Source of the DNA: JAKOQB01 sp036824465
Lineage (GTDB): Bacteria; Pseudomonadota; Gammaproteobacteria; Burkholderiales; Burkholderiaceae_F
Assembly (NCBI GenBank): GCA_036824465.1
Contig: DAITAC010000138.1
Span: 1 to 8,920 of the forward strand
Direction of reading: 5' to 3'
DNA length: 8,920 nt
This document shows, piece after piece, positions 1 through 6,104 of this stretch. A model generated the notes under the pieces. That model saw nothing but the letters and a program-made list of their open reading frames with translations. It made no database searches and was not told the DNA's origin. A program made the position numbers and the translations under genes. Numbering within the stretch: the first letter of the stretch is position 1; the number at the start of each line of letters is the position of its first letter.

Positions 1-1088
1 CACAGCTCGATGAAGTGCGCGCCCTTCTGCGCGCTCTCGGAAAACAGGATGCCGTTGTTGGCGACGATGCCGACCGGCATGCCGTGAATCCAGGCAAAGC
101 CGGTCACGAGCGTGGTGGCGAAGCGCGCCTTCCACTCGTCGAATTCGCTCGCGTCGACGATGCGCGCGATCACCTCGCGCACGTCGAACGGTTTGCGCGT
201 ATCGGTCGGGATGATGCCGTACAGCTCCGCGGGATCGTGTTTCGGCGCGCGTGGTTCGCGCAATTGCTGGTACTGCGGCTTGATGTAATTGGTGGTCGCG
301 AGGATGCGGCGCGCCAGCGCCAGCGCGTGCGCATCGTTGAGCGCCAGATAATCGGCCACGCCGGAAAGCCGCGTGTGCACGTCGCCTCCGCCGAGATCCT
401 CCGCACTCACCACTTCGCCAATGGCCGCCTTCACCAGCGGCGGGCCGCCGAGAAAGATGGTGCCCTGGTTCTTAACGATGATCGACTCATCGCTCATTGC
501 CGGCATATACGCGCCGCCGGCGGTACATGAACCCATCACCACGGCGATCTGCGGCAGGCCTAGCGCCGACAGCGTGGCCTGGTTGTAGAAGATGCGACCG
601 AAGTGCTCGCGGTCCGGAAACACGTCGTCCTGATTCGGCAGGTTGGCGCCGCCCGAGTCGACAAGGTAGATACACGGCAGGCGGTTTTCGCGGGCAATTT
701 CCTGCGCGCGCAAGTGCTTCTTCACCGTGATCGGAAAGTAGGTGCCCCCCTTGACGGTCGCGTCGTTGCACACGATCACGCACTCGCGGCCGGCGACGCG
801 TCCGATGCCGGTGATGATGCCGCCGCACGGCGCCGCATCGTCGTACATGCCGTAGCCGGCGAGCTGGCTGAACTCAAGAAGAGGGGTGCCGGGGTCAAGC
901 AGCAACTGCACGCGATCGCGCGGCGGCAGCTTGCCGCGCGCCGTTTGCTTGGCGCGTGCCTCTGTGCCGCCGCCTTCCATCATCTTTGCGATCTTGCTTT
1001 TCAGGTCGACGACCAGCCCGCGCATGTAATCGGTCGCGGCGCGAAAGTCGTCTGAGCGCGGATTCAGCTTGGTGTCGAGTGTGGTCAT
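1..1088 (-). CDS. liuB: Methylcrotonyl-CoA carboxylase beta subunit (carboxyltransferase), partial, C terminus off the left edge
   Basis: This is the carboxyltransferase subunit that moves CO2 from carboxybiotin to 3-methylcrotonyl-CoA in cytosolic leucine/isovalerate breakdown, working with a biotin-carrying alpha subunit not seen here. The frame is open from ATG 1088 to the window edge: 362 codons of a family usually about 535 residues long. Visible signatures in order are SQLAGYGMYDD, GGIITGIGRV, NDATVKGG, YLVDSGGANLP, DVFPDREHFGR, GSCTAGGAYMPAM, GTIFLGGPPLVKAA, SAEDLGGGDVHTR, FDVREVIARIVD and NNGILFSESAQKG. These follow MCC-beta, including human MCCB, rather than the propionyl-CoA carboxylase beta pattern. 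The glycine-rich GSCTAGGAY and GGPPLVKAA segments form the family's oxyanion/CoA pockets. The start matches family N termini, though no strong Shine-Dalgarno is visible. An MFS gene lies 87 bp upstream in the same direction, where isovaleryl-CoA dehydrogenase is common in relatives. Geranyl-CoA carboxylase beta (AtuC) is the main alternative. Confidence 0.95.
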   Translation of the reverse strand, partial: MTTLDTKLNPRSDDFRAATDYMRGLVVDLKSKIAKMMEGGGTEARAKQTARGKLPPRDRVQLLLDPGTPLLEFSQLAGYGMYDDAAPCGGIITGIGRVAGRECVIVCNDATVKGGTYFPITVKKHLRAQEIARENRLPCIYLVDSGGANLPNQDDVFPDREHFGRIFYNQATLSALGLPQIAVVMGSCTAGGAYMPAMSDESIIVKNQGTIFLGGPPLVKAAIGEVVSAEDLGGGDVHTRLSGVADYLALNDAHALALARRILATTNYIKPQYQQLREPRAPKHDPAELYGIIPTDTRKPFDVREVIARIVDASEFDEWKARFATTLVTGFAWIHGMPVGIVANNGILFSESAQKGAHFIEL

Positions 1089-1175
1089 GGTGTTCTTGTA
1101 GCCGCAGGAGCTGGAGCCACCGGCAGGCGTGGAATGGTAGTCCGACTCGTCCGAGACGGTGTCCGGTCGCGGGTC

Positions 1176-2417
1176 TCAGCGCGGGGTCGAATCGACGACG
1201 TGAGGAACCGACAGTGCCCGTTGCCGCGCAAAGTGCCACACCGCCAGCGCGAGCGCGAGGAGGTTCAAGGTCGCAGAAAGAAAGAACGGCGCGCCGACGC
1301 GCCAGTCCAGCGCCGGCAGATGGCTGACTTCGGCGAGCAGGGGCGCGCCAAGCAGCGGTGCGGCCACGCCCATCAGGCTCGCGAGCGACGACAGCGACCC
1401 CATCGCCAGGCCCTGTTCGCGCGGATCGGCGGCTTTCGACACGATCGCATTCAGTGCCGCTCCCACCGAGAACGCGAGCAGATTGGCGACGATGATCAGG
1501 TACATCATCCAGCCCTGCGTGGCCAGCCCGTAGGCGAGAAACGCGACCGTGCCCGAGGCCAGCCCCGCGACGACCACTCGCCGTTCACCCAGATGCTTGA
1601 GCAGCAGCCCCAGCAGCCCGCCCTGAACGATCGCCGCCATCAAGCCGACCACGAACAACGACAGTCCGCTCTCGCGCGGTCCCCACGAGAAGCGGAACGA
1701 CGTGTAAAGCACCCAGATCGTGTGCAGGATGAACTGCGCCAGGTTGGTCAACGCGAACACGACCACCAGCACACCGACGTTCTTCAGTTTCGCCAGTCCG
1801 TACAGCGATGCGAGCGGATTGGCGCGCGCCAGATCGATGCGCTTGCGGCGCTCGTGCGGCAGCGACTCGGGCAGCACGAACCAGCCGTAAAGCAGATTGA
1901 GGAACGACAGAGCCGCAGCGGCAAAGAACGGCAGCCGGATGTCGAGATGACCGAGCAGCCCGCCCAGCATCGGCCCGAGGATGAAGCCGATGCCGAACGC
2001 GGCGCCGATCTTGCCGAAACTCTTCGCGCGGTTCTCGTGTGACGATACGTCGGCGACATAGGCGTTGGCGACCGAGAAATTGGCGGCGAGCGCCCCACCG
2101 AAGACGCGCGTCGCCAGCAACTGCGTGAGCGAATTCACCAGCGGCGTCAGGAAGAACATCACGCCGAGTCCCGCGATGGCGGTCAGCAACACCGGGCGAC
2201 GACCAAAGTGATCCGATAGCGCGCCCAGCAGCGGCGCGCACACAAACTGCGCGACGCCGAACGTCAATATCAGCGCGCCGTACCAGTACGTCTGCGCATC
2301 ACGGCTGGCCGTGAACTGCCCGACGATCGAAGGCAGTACGGGAATCAGCAACCCGATCCCCATCACGTCAAGCAGAACCGTGACGAGAATGAAGTTGATG
2401 GCAGGCGAGCGTTGCAT
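1176..2417 (-). CDS. TetA-like MFS drug/H+ antiporter (DHA1 family)
   Basis: This is an inner-membrane major facilitator transporter predicted to export a drug or metabolite in exchange for protons; the substrate is unknown. The protein is 413 aa, usual for the family, with about 12 hydrophobic segments. TM1 carries LLDVMGIGLLIPVLP, the TetA-type pattern, at about residues 15-29. Motif A, GALSDHFGRRP, lies in the loop between TM2 and TM3 at about 65-75. A motif C-like FGIGFILGPMLGGLLG follows around TM5, and a basic central loop (PHERRKR) separates the two halves. I chose ATG 2417 because TetA homologs start just before TM1. An in-frame GTG at 2474 would add 19 polar residues; neither start has a strong ribosome site. 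The gene is divergent from ggt and 87 bp upstream of the carboxylase gene, so it could be co-transcribed with it. No TetR-type regulator is adjacent. TetA-like sequence does not prove tetracycline export, since many chromosomal relatives have other substrates. Confidence 0.9.
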   Translation of the reverse strand: MQRSPAINFILVTVLLDVMGIGLLIPVLPSIVGQFTASRDAQTYWYGALILTFGVAQFVCAPLLGALSDHFGRRPVLLTAIAGLGVMFFLTPLVNSLTQLLATRVFGGALAANFSVANAYVADVSSHENRAKSFGKIGAAFGIGFILGPMLGGLLGHLDIRLPFFAAAALSFLNLLYGWFVLPESLPHERRKRIDLARANPLASLYGLAKLKNVGVLVVVFALTNLAQFILHTIWVLYTSFRFSWGPRESGLSLFVVGLMAAIVQGGLLGLLLKHLGERRVVVAGLASGTVAFLAYGLATQGWMMYLIIVANLLAFSVGAALNAIVSKAADPREQGLAMGSLSSLASLMGVAAPLLGAPLLAEVSHLPALDWRVGAPFFLSATLNLLALALAVWHFARQRALSVPHVVDSTPR

Positions 2418-2513
2418 TGCGTGGCAGCCGTGGAAGGGATCGTGATCGCTTGCGTGCTTGAAGTTCGGTGACACCCGAGGCCGTCTTCACACGCAAGGCG
2501 CGAGTCTATCCGG

Positions 2514-2525
2514 CGCGTCGACGCG
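2514..2525. promoter_or_regulatory. 12-bp perfect palindrome, possible operator
   Basis: CGCGTCGACGCG reads the same on both strands and sits in the divergent region, about 97 bp before the MFS start and 142 bp before the ggt start. That position would suit a dimeric repressor controlling one or both genes. It is made only of GC-rich steps, so chance occurrence in high-GC DNA is quite possible. No regulator gene is visible to pair with it. Confidence 0.25.
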
Positions 2526-2531
2526 GTGTGT

Positions 2532-2590
2532 GATGCCGGGTCGTTGCTCGCGCTTCAATGACGCATGAACAGGGATTGCGGCCCGGCATC
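2532..2590 (+). repeat. Spaced inverted repeat upstream of ggt
   Basis: GATGCCGGG (2532-2540) is the exact reverse complement of CCCGGCATC (2582-2590). If transcribed, pairing extends inward to 2544/2578 with two G-C pairs and two G-U pairs, giving a 13-bp stem around a 33-nt loop. It could be a leader hairpin or a protein-binding site. No T-tract follows, so it is not a typical terminator. Its right arm overlaps the -35-like element suggested for ggt, so the operator and leader readings compete. Confidence 0.3.
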
Positions 2591-2604
2591 GCTCGGCGTA
2601 TCAA
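2576..2604 (+). promoter_or_regulatory. Weak sigma-70-like promoter candidate for ggt
   Basis: TTGCGG (2576-2581) and TATCAA (2599-2604) are separated by exactly 17 bp. They match the -35 consensus at 3 of 6 positions and the -10 consensus at 4 of 6. The spacing and location, about 60 bp before the ggt start, are sensible, but matches this weak are common by chance. Confidence 0.25.
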
Positions 2605-2656
2605 GACGACTCCTGCTGCTTGCAACTTGCGGCCGGGACCACAACAGATCAGAACC

Positions 2657-2660
2657 GGAG
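2657..2660 (+). promoter_or_regulatory. Shine-Dalgarno of ggt
   Basis: GGAG lies 7 bases before ATG 2668. It decides the ggt start in favour of 2668 over an upstream in-frame non-ATG start at 2620, which would place 16 extra residues ahead of the signal peptide. Confidence 0.75.
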
Positions 2661-2667
2661 ACAAGAA

Positions 2668-4617
2668 ATGAATTCGAGCATTGCATCGGCGAAGGCGCGC
2701 CCCCTGCGCGTGCTGGCCGCCGGCCTCATTGGACTTGCGTTCGCGCTGCCGATCCACGCGGACGAAACCGTGGAGACGCCGGGCGTTCCGCCGGGTAACC
2801 AACTGCCGCCACAGGCCAAGGGCAACGGCCCGCCGTCGTGGACCGGTAAGGCGGCACGGCAGGGCGTGGTCGCGGTGTCGCATCCGCTGGCCGCCGAGGC
2901 CGGTGCGCGCATGCTGGAAGCGGGCGGCAACGCATTCGACGCGGCGGCCGCAATCCAGTTCGCGCTCAATGTGGTCGAGCCGCAGTTCTCCGGCATCGGC
3001 GGCGGCGGCTTCATGATGATTCACCTGGGCAAGACCGGCGAGACGTTTATGCTCGATGCGCGCGAGCGTGCCCCGGCCGCCGCGACGCCGTCGATGTTCC
3101 TGCTGACCGGTGTGTCGAATGCGAACCTGTTCACGGTCGATTCGACCAGCGGCATTTCGGTCGGTGTTCCGGGAACGCTGCTCGCGCTCGACACTGCTCT
3201 GAAGCGCTGGGGCACGATGTCGCTCGCCGAGGTGACGGCGCCTGCGATCGATCTGGCGCAGAACGGCTTCCGCATCAATCGTTTTCTCGCCGCGAATATC
3301 GCCGGCGATGGCGGTCGCACTCAGCAGCAGCCGGAAACGGCGGCGCTCTTCCGCCCCGGCGGCGTGCCTCTGCCCGAGGGCGCATTGCTCGTTCAGCCTG
3401 ATCTCGCCAAGACATTCAAGCTGATCGCGAGCAAGGGCGTGGACGCGTTCTATCGCGGTGAAATCTCGCCGGCGATCGTCGATGCGCAGAGACGCATCCG
3501 CACGCAGGCGCCGCTGCCGCCGCAGCCCGATGAGGCGCGTGGTCGCATGACGCTTGCCGACCTCGACCAGTATCGGGTCGAGATTCGCCAACCGATCACG
3601 GTCAACTACCGCGGCTGGCAACTGGCGTCATCTTCGCCGCCTTCATCGGGTGGGCTCACGGTCGGCCAGATGCTGAAGATTCTCGAGCGTTTCCCGATTG
3701 GCGACGCGAGCCAGGGCTACGGCTTCGGCGCACGCAACACACTGCATGTGATGATCGAGTCGATGCGGCTCGCGTTTGCCGATCGGGCGGTGTGGATGGG
3801 CGACGAGGACTTCGTGCCGGTGCCGAAGAAGGGTTTGCTGAATCAGGTCTACGTCGATTCGCGTGCCGGTTTGATCAAGCTGAATGCGCGCATGGCCACG
3901 CCCGCAGCGGGCGACCCGTGGCCCTACAACGTCGTGTCCAGCGATCTGAACTTTCAGGTGGCGATGACCGAGGCGTCCGAGGAGGGCGTCCACACCACGC
4001 ATTTCTCGGTCGTCGACAAGTGGGGCAACGTCGTCTCGTACACCACGACGATCGAGGCGACCTGGGGCACGGGCATCATGGTGCCGGGCTACGGTTTCCT
4101 GCTGAACAACGAGTTGACCGATTTCAACCTCGCGCCGACCTTCGTCGCGGGCGTGAATCCGGGCGCGAATGATGTCGCCGCGTTCAAGCGGCCGCGTTCG
4201 AGCATGTCGCCGTCAATTCTGCTGAAGGACGGTGAACCGTTTGCCGCCTACGGCTCTCCCGGCGGCTCGACGATCATCAACTCGGTGCTTAACACCACGC
4301 TGAACCTGATTGACCACGGCATGACGATCCAGCAGGCGATCGACGCGCCGCGCCTGTCGGTGACGAGCGCCGGCGGCACGGTGTCGTGCGAAGGCGGGCA
4401 ACCGTTCATGCAGCCCGCGATCAGCGTCGCGGTGCAGGACGCGCTGCGCACGCTTGGCCACACCGGGCTCGGCACGGCAGGCACCAACGCGTGCAATCAA
4501 ACCATCGGCTCGGTGCAGGGCGTGATCATCGACCTGCACACGGGCAAGCAATATGGCGGGGCGGATCAGCGCCGCGAGGGCACGGTGATCGGACTGCCGC
4601 GGCCGCGCGGCAACTGA
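2668..4617 (+). CDS. ggt: Gamma-glutamyltransferase / glutathione hydrolase precursor
   Basis: This is an N-terminal-nucleophile hydrolase that cleaves or transfers the gamma-glutamyl group of glutathione and its S-conjugates in the periplasm. The 649-aa precursor starts with a signal peptide: basic n-region to about Arg14, a hydrophobic core, and probable cleavage after Ala31 (PIHA/DE). Family proenzymes cut themselves before a threonine; here that is Thr443 in HTTHFSVVDKWGN. This gives a large chain ending at residue 442 and a 207-aa small chain. Other matches to E. coli Ggt are Arg132 in DARERAP (glutamate-carboxylate binding), Ser511-Ser512 in RSSMSP, and GSPGGS at 529-534. The segment between LLNNELTDF and FKRPRSSMSP is long enough to keep the E. 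coli-type lid loop. The length is somewhat above the usual 580 or so, mainly at the N terminus after the signal. The gene is divergent from the MFS gene and convergent with the glutathione S-transferase operon. Some family members are cephalosporin acylases, which remains possible but less likely. Confidence 0.95.
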   Translation: MNSSIASAKARPLRVLAAGLIGLAFALPIHADETVETPGVPPGNQLPPQAKGNGPPSWTGKAARQGVVAVSHPLAAEAGARMLEAGGNAFDAAAAIQFALNVVEPQFSGIGGGGFMMIHLGKTGETFMLDARERAPAAATPSMFLLTGVSNANLFTVDSTSGISVGVPGTLLALDTALKRWGTMSLAEVTAPAIDLAQNGFRINRFLAANIAGDGGRTQQQPETAALFRPGGVPLPEGALLVQPDLAKTFKLIASKGVDAFYRGEISPAIVDAQRRIRTQAPLPPQPDEARGRMTLADLDQYRVEIRQPITVNYRGWQLASSSPPSSGGLTVGQMLKILERFPIGDASQGYGFGARNTLHVMIESMRLAFADRAVWMGDEDFVPVPKKGLLNQVYVDSRAGLIKLNARMATPAAGDPWPYNVVSSDLNFQVAMTEASEEGVHTTHFSVVDKWGNVVSYTTTIEATWGTGIMVPGYGFLLNNELTDFNLAPTFVAGVNPGANDVAAFKRPRSSMSPSILLKDGEPFAAYGSPGGSTIINSVLNTTLNLIDHGMTIQQAIDAPRLSVTSAGGTVSCEGGQPFMQPAISVAVQDALRTLGHTGLGTAGTNACNQTIGSVQGVIIDLHTGKQYGGADQRREGTVIGLPRPRGN

Positions 4618-4633
4618 GGTTCATTGCTCGAAC

Positions 4634-4660
4634 AAGGGCGCGCTGCGGCGCGCCCTTCTC
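4634..4660 (+). terminator. GC-rich hairpin between convergent ggt and GST genes
   Basis: AAGGGCGCGC (4634-4643), a TGCG loop, then GCGCGCCCTT (4648-4657) form a perfect 10-bp stem, 16 bases after the ggt stop and 6 bases beyond the GST stop on the other strand. On the plus strand only a broken T-run follows (TTCTCGTCTT); on the minus strand there is none. It probably ends ggt transcription and may also serve the opposing operon. Confidence 0.65.
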
Positions 4661-4663
4661 GTC

Positions 4664-5284
4664 TTACGGCGCCGGCATCGCGCTCATGCCCGGCTGGGTC
4701 AAGCAGCGCGCAACCCACGCCCGCACCGCCGGATAGGCGGTCAGGTCGAAGCCGCCTTCGATGGCCTTGTGCGTGTACGCGAACAGTGAAATATCGGCAA
4801 TGGAGAATTCGCCGGCGAAGAAAGGCAGGCGAACCAGATGCTGCTCCATCACGTCGAGCGCCTTGTAGCCGCGCTCCATCAGGACAGGGAGTCGCGGATG
4901 ATCCGGCTGCTTGAGGTAAGCGCGGGCAAAGCGGGCCCCGGCGATGTTGGGTTCATGGGTGTTCTGCTCGAAGAACATCCACTGCAGCGCGCGCGCACGC
5001 TGCAATCGATCGCCCGGCCACAGATGCGTGCCATCGGCCAGGTAGCACAGGATCGCGTTGGATTCCGCGAGCCAGGTGTGATCGTCGATCTGCAGCAGCG
5101 GCACCTGGCCGTTGGGATTCATCGCCAGGTATTCGGGCGTGCGCGTCTCGCCCTTCATGATGTCGATCTCGTGCCAGCGATAGGGCAGATGCAGCACGTC
5201 GAGCGTGAGCCTGACCTTGTGGCAGTTGCCGCTGCTGGCGGTGCCGAACACGCGGTGCGGCACGCGGGTGCTGGTGGGCATCAT
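4664..5284 (-). CDS. Cytosolic glutathione S-transferase family protein
   Basis: This is a soluble GST-fold enzyme, 206 aa, the normal length for bacterial members, expected to conjugate glutathione to electrophiles or reduce glutathionyl adducts. The N-terminal thioredoxin-like domain (to about residue 82) has GTASSGNCHKVRL (14-26), where the catalytic Ser/Cys is expected (Ser17, Ser18 and Cys21 are candidates). It also has the cis-proline Pro62 in NPNGQVPLL and the gamma-glutamate-binding pair Glu74-Ser75 in AESNAIL. The helical C-terminal domain has the N-capping motif FSIADISLFAY. The start ATG 5284 lies one base after the stop of the SMR gene upstream, with GAAGGG (5293-5298 on this strand) 8 bases before it; a second ATG follows at once at 5281. 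It is the last gene of the operon, so expression should follow the SMR genes. The exact GST class and substrate cannot be read from sequence. Confidence 0.9.
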   Translation of the reverse strand: MMPTSTRVPHRVFGTASSGNCHKVRLTLDVLHLPYRWHEIDIMKGETRTPEYLAMNPNGQVPLLQIDDHTWLAESNAILCYLADGTHLWPGDRLQRARALQWMFFEQNTHEPNIAGARFARAYLKQPDHPRLPVLMERGYKALDVMEQHLVRLPFFAGEFSIADISLFAYTHKAIEGGFDLTAYPAVRAWVARCLTQPGMSAMPAP

Positions 5285-5285
5285 G

Positions 5286-5765
5286 TCAGTGACCCTTCGT
5301 GCGGGAGAACAACTGAATCACGACGACGCCGATCAGGATCAGCCCGATACCGGCGAGTTCCCCGGCGTTCAGTTGTTGTTCAAACACGCGCCACCCGATC
5401 AAGGTGATGAGCGCGATTCCGACTCCCGACCAGATCGCATAGGCAATTCCCAGCGGGATCGATTTCAGCGCGTGCGTGAGCGCGAGAAAGCAGACCAGGT
5501 ACGCGAGCGCCATCGCGACGATCGGACCGATCCGGCTGAATCCCGCGCTCGCCGACAGCGCCGAGGTGCCGGTCACGCCGCTCACGATCGCCAGCAGCAG
5601 CCACGGATACGCGGCCCAGGCGCGTCGACGGCGCGTGGCCGCGTGCAGATGTTCTTCGATGCTCGAACCGGCGGTGGCGGCGAGATCGGCCAGCGGGTCG
5701 TGCACGCCGGGCGCAACGTCGAACACGTCGCGCATCCGTTCGTCGAGCGTGGGCGGTCTCGTCAC
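5286..5765 (-). CDS. Divergent SMR-family membrane protein with N-terminal extension and Glu-to-Gly change at the catalytic site
   Basis: A small multidrug resistance paralog of 159 aa; family members are about 105-110. The four-helix core (about residues 53-159) aligns without gaps to the neighbouring SMR protein, about 60% identical by hand count. It keeps Tyr89 and AYAIWSGVG (Tyr109, Trp112), ALITLIGW and the FSRT tail. The TM1 glutamate that binds both protons and drug (Glu14 in EmrE) is Gly63 here, in LAIVSGVTGTSAL. The N-terminal 48 residues are acidic/polar and end in Arg45-Arg48 just before TM1; I recognise no domain. The start GTG 5765 overlaps the upstream stop by 4 bases (GTGA) but has a weak ribosome site. 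ATG 5735 (residue 11) is the alternative and still leaves a long extension. The arginines predict a cytosolic N terminus. Alone it should not run drug/proton exchange by the EmrE mechanism. A structural or regulatory partner of the upstream SMR is my favoured inference. Confidence 0.85.
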   Translation of the reverse strand: MTRPPTLDERMRDVFDVAPGVHDPLADLAATAGSSIEEHLHAATRRRRAWAAYPWLLLAIVSGVTGTSALSASAGFSRIGPIVAMALAYLVCFLALTHALKSIPLGIAYAIWSGVGIALITLIGWRVFEQQLNAGELAGIGLILIGVVVIQLFSRTKGH

Positions 5766-6091
5766 GGCGTCACCGTGCGCGAAAACACCTGGATCACGAT
5801 CACACCGAGCACGATCAAGCCGATGCCGGCGAGTGCCGCCGCGTCGAGCGCCTGCTTGAACACGATCCAGCCGATCAGCGTGATCAACGCGACGCCGACA
5901 CCGGACCAGATCGCGTAGGCCACGCCGACCGGGATGTGCTTCAGCGCCAGCGCCAGGAAGTAGAACGCCACACCGTAGCCGACTACGACGACCGCCGATG
6001 GCACCAGGCGCGTGAAGCCTTCGGTTGCCTTCAGCGCCGAGGTGCCGATCACTTCGGCAACGATCGCGATCGCCAGGTAGAAGTACGACAC
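5762..6091 (-). CDS. Canonical SMR multidrug efflux protein (EmrE/Qac type)
   Basis: A 109-aa inner-membrane protein with four helices that exchanges cationic or lipophilic toxicants for protons as a dimer. Residues aligned with EmrE are all present: Tyr3, Glu13 in AIVAEVIGTSALK (the essential carboxylate), Thr17, Tyr39, Tyr59 and Trp62 in AYAIWSGVG. The sequence resembles the Qac/EmrE branch rather than guanidinium exporters (Gdx). The start is GTG 6091, 13 bases after the stop of the isomerase-like gene; no ATG is available nearby and the N terminus matches EmrE, so GTG is well supported despite a weak ribosome site. Its stop overlaps the start of the second SMR gene. Positive charges in the loops are nearly balanced (about 3 against 2), which is compatible with dual topology or a weak N-out preference that would complement the N-in partner. 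Confidence 0.93.
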   Translation of the reverse strand: MSYFYLAIAIVAEVIGTSALKATEGFTRLVPSAVVVVGYGVAFYFLALALKHIPVGVAYAIWSGVGVALITLIGWIVFKQALDAAALAGIGLIVLGVIVIQVFSRTVTP

Positions 6092-6104
6092 GCTGCAGAC
6101 CGCG

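Larger units (their letters stand above)
2418..2667. other. Divergent intergenic region between the MFS gene and ggt
   Basis: This 250-bp non-coding stretch must hold the start signals for both the leftward MFS gene and the rightward ggt. It contains a perfect 12-bp palindrome (2514-2525), a spaced inverted repeat (2532-2544 with 2578-2590), a weak promoter-like pair before ggt, and a good Shine-Dalgarno for ggt. I found no convincing sigma-70 promoter for the MFS gene. The short open frame starting at ATG 2565 runs out of frame into ggt and is not considered a gene. Confidence 0.7.

Noticed and set aside
1153..1177. GAGAC...GTCTC inverted repeat between the MFS stop and the carboxylase start as a terminator
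   Set aside because: Only a 5-bp stem with a 15-base loop and no T-run on the minus strand; too weak to call.
1134..2042. 302-codon plus-strand frame inside the MFS gene
   Set aside because: The translation is dominated by Arg, Gln and His, and is a shadow of the MFS gene, which has clear TetA motifs.
2506..3621. 371-codon open frame on the minus strand opposite the start of ggt
   Set aside because: It lies antisense to a well-supported Ggt reading frame, is rich in Arg/His/Gln as expected for shadow frames in GC-rich DNA, and shows no recognisable domain.
5577..5579. Sequencing error as the cause of the missing SMR glutamate
   Set aside because: Glu (GAA/GAG) to GGC needs two changes in one codon, the frame is intact, and nearby residues also differ (Ala to Ser, Ile to Thr) as expected from real divergence.
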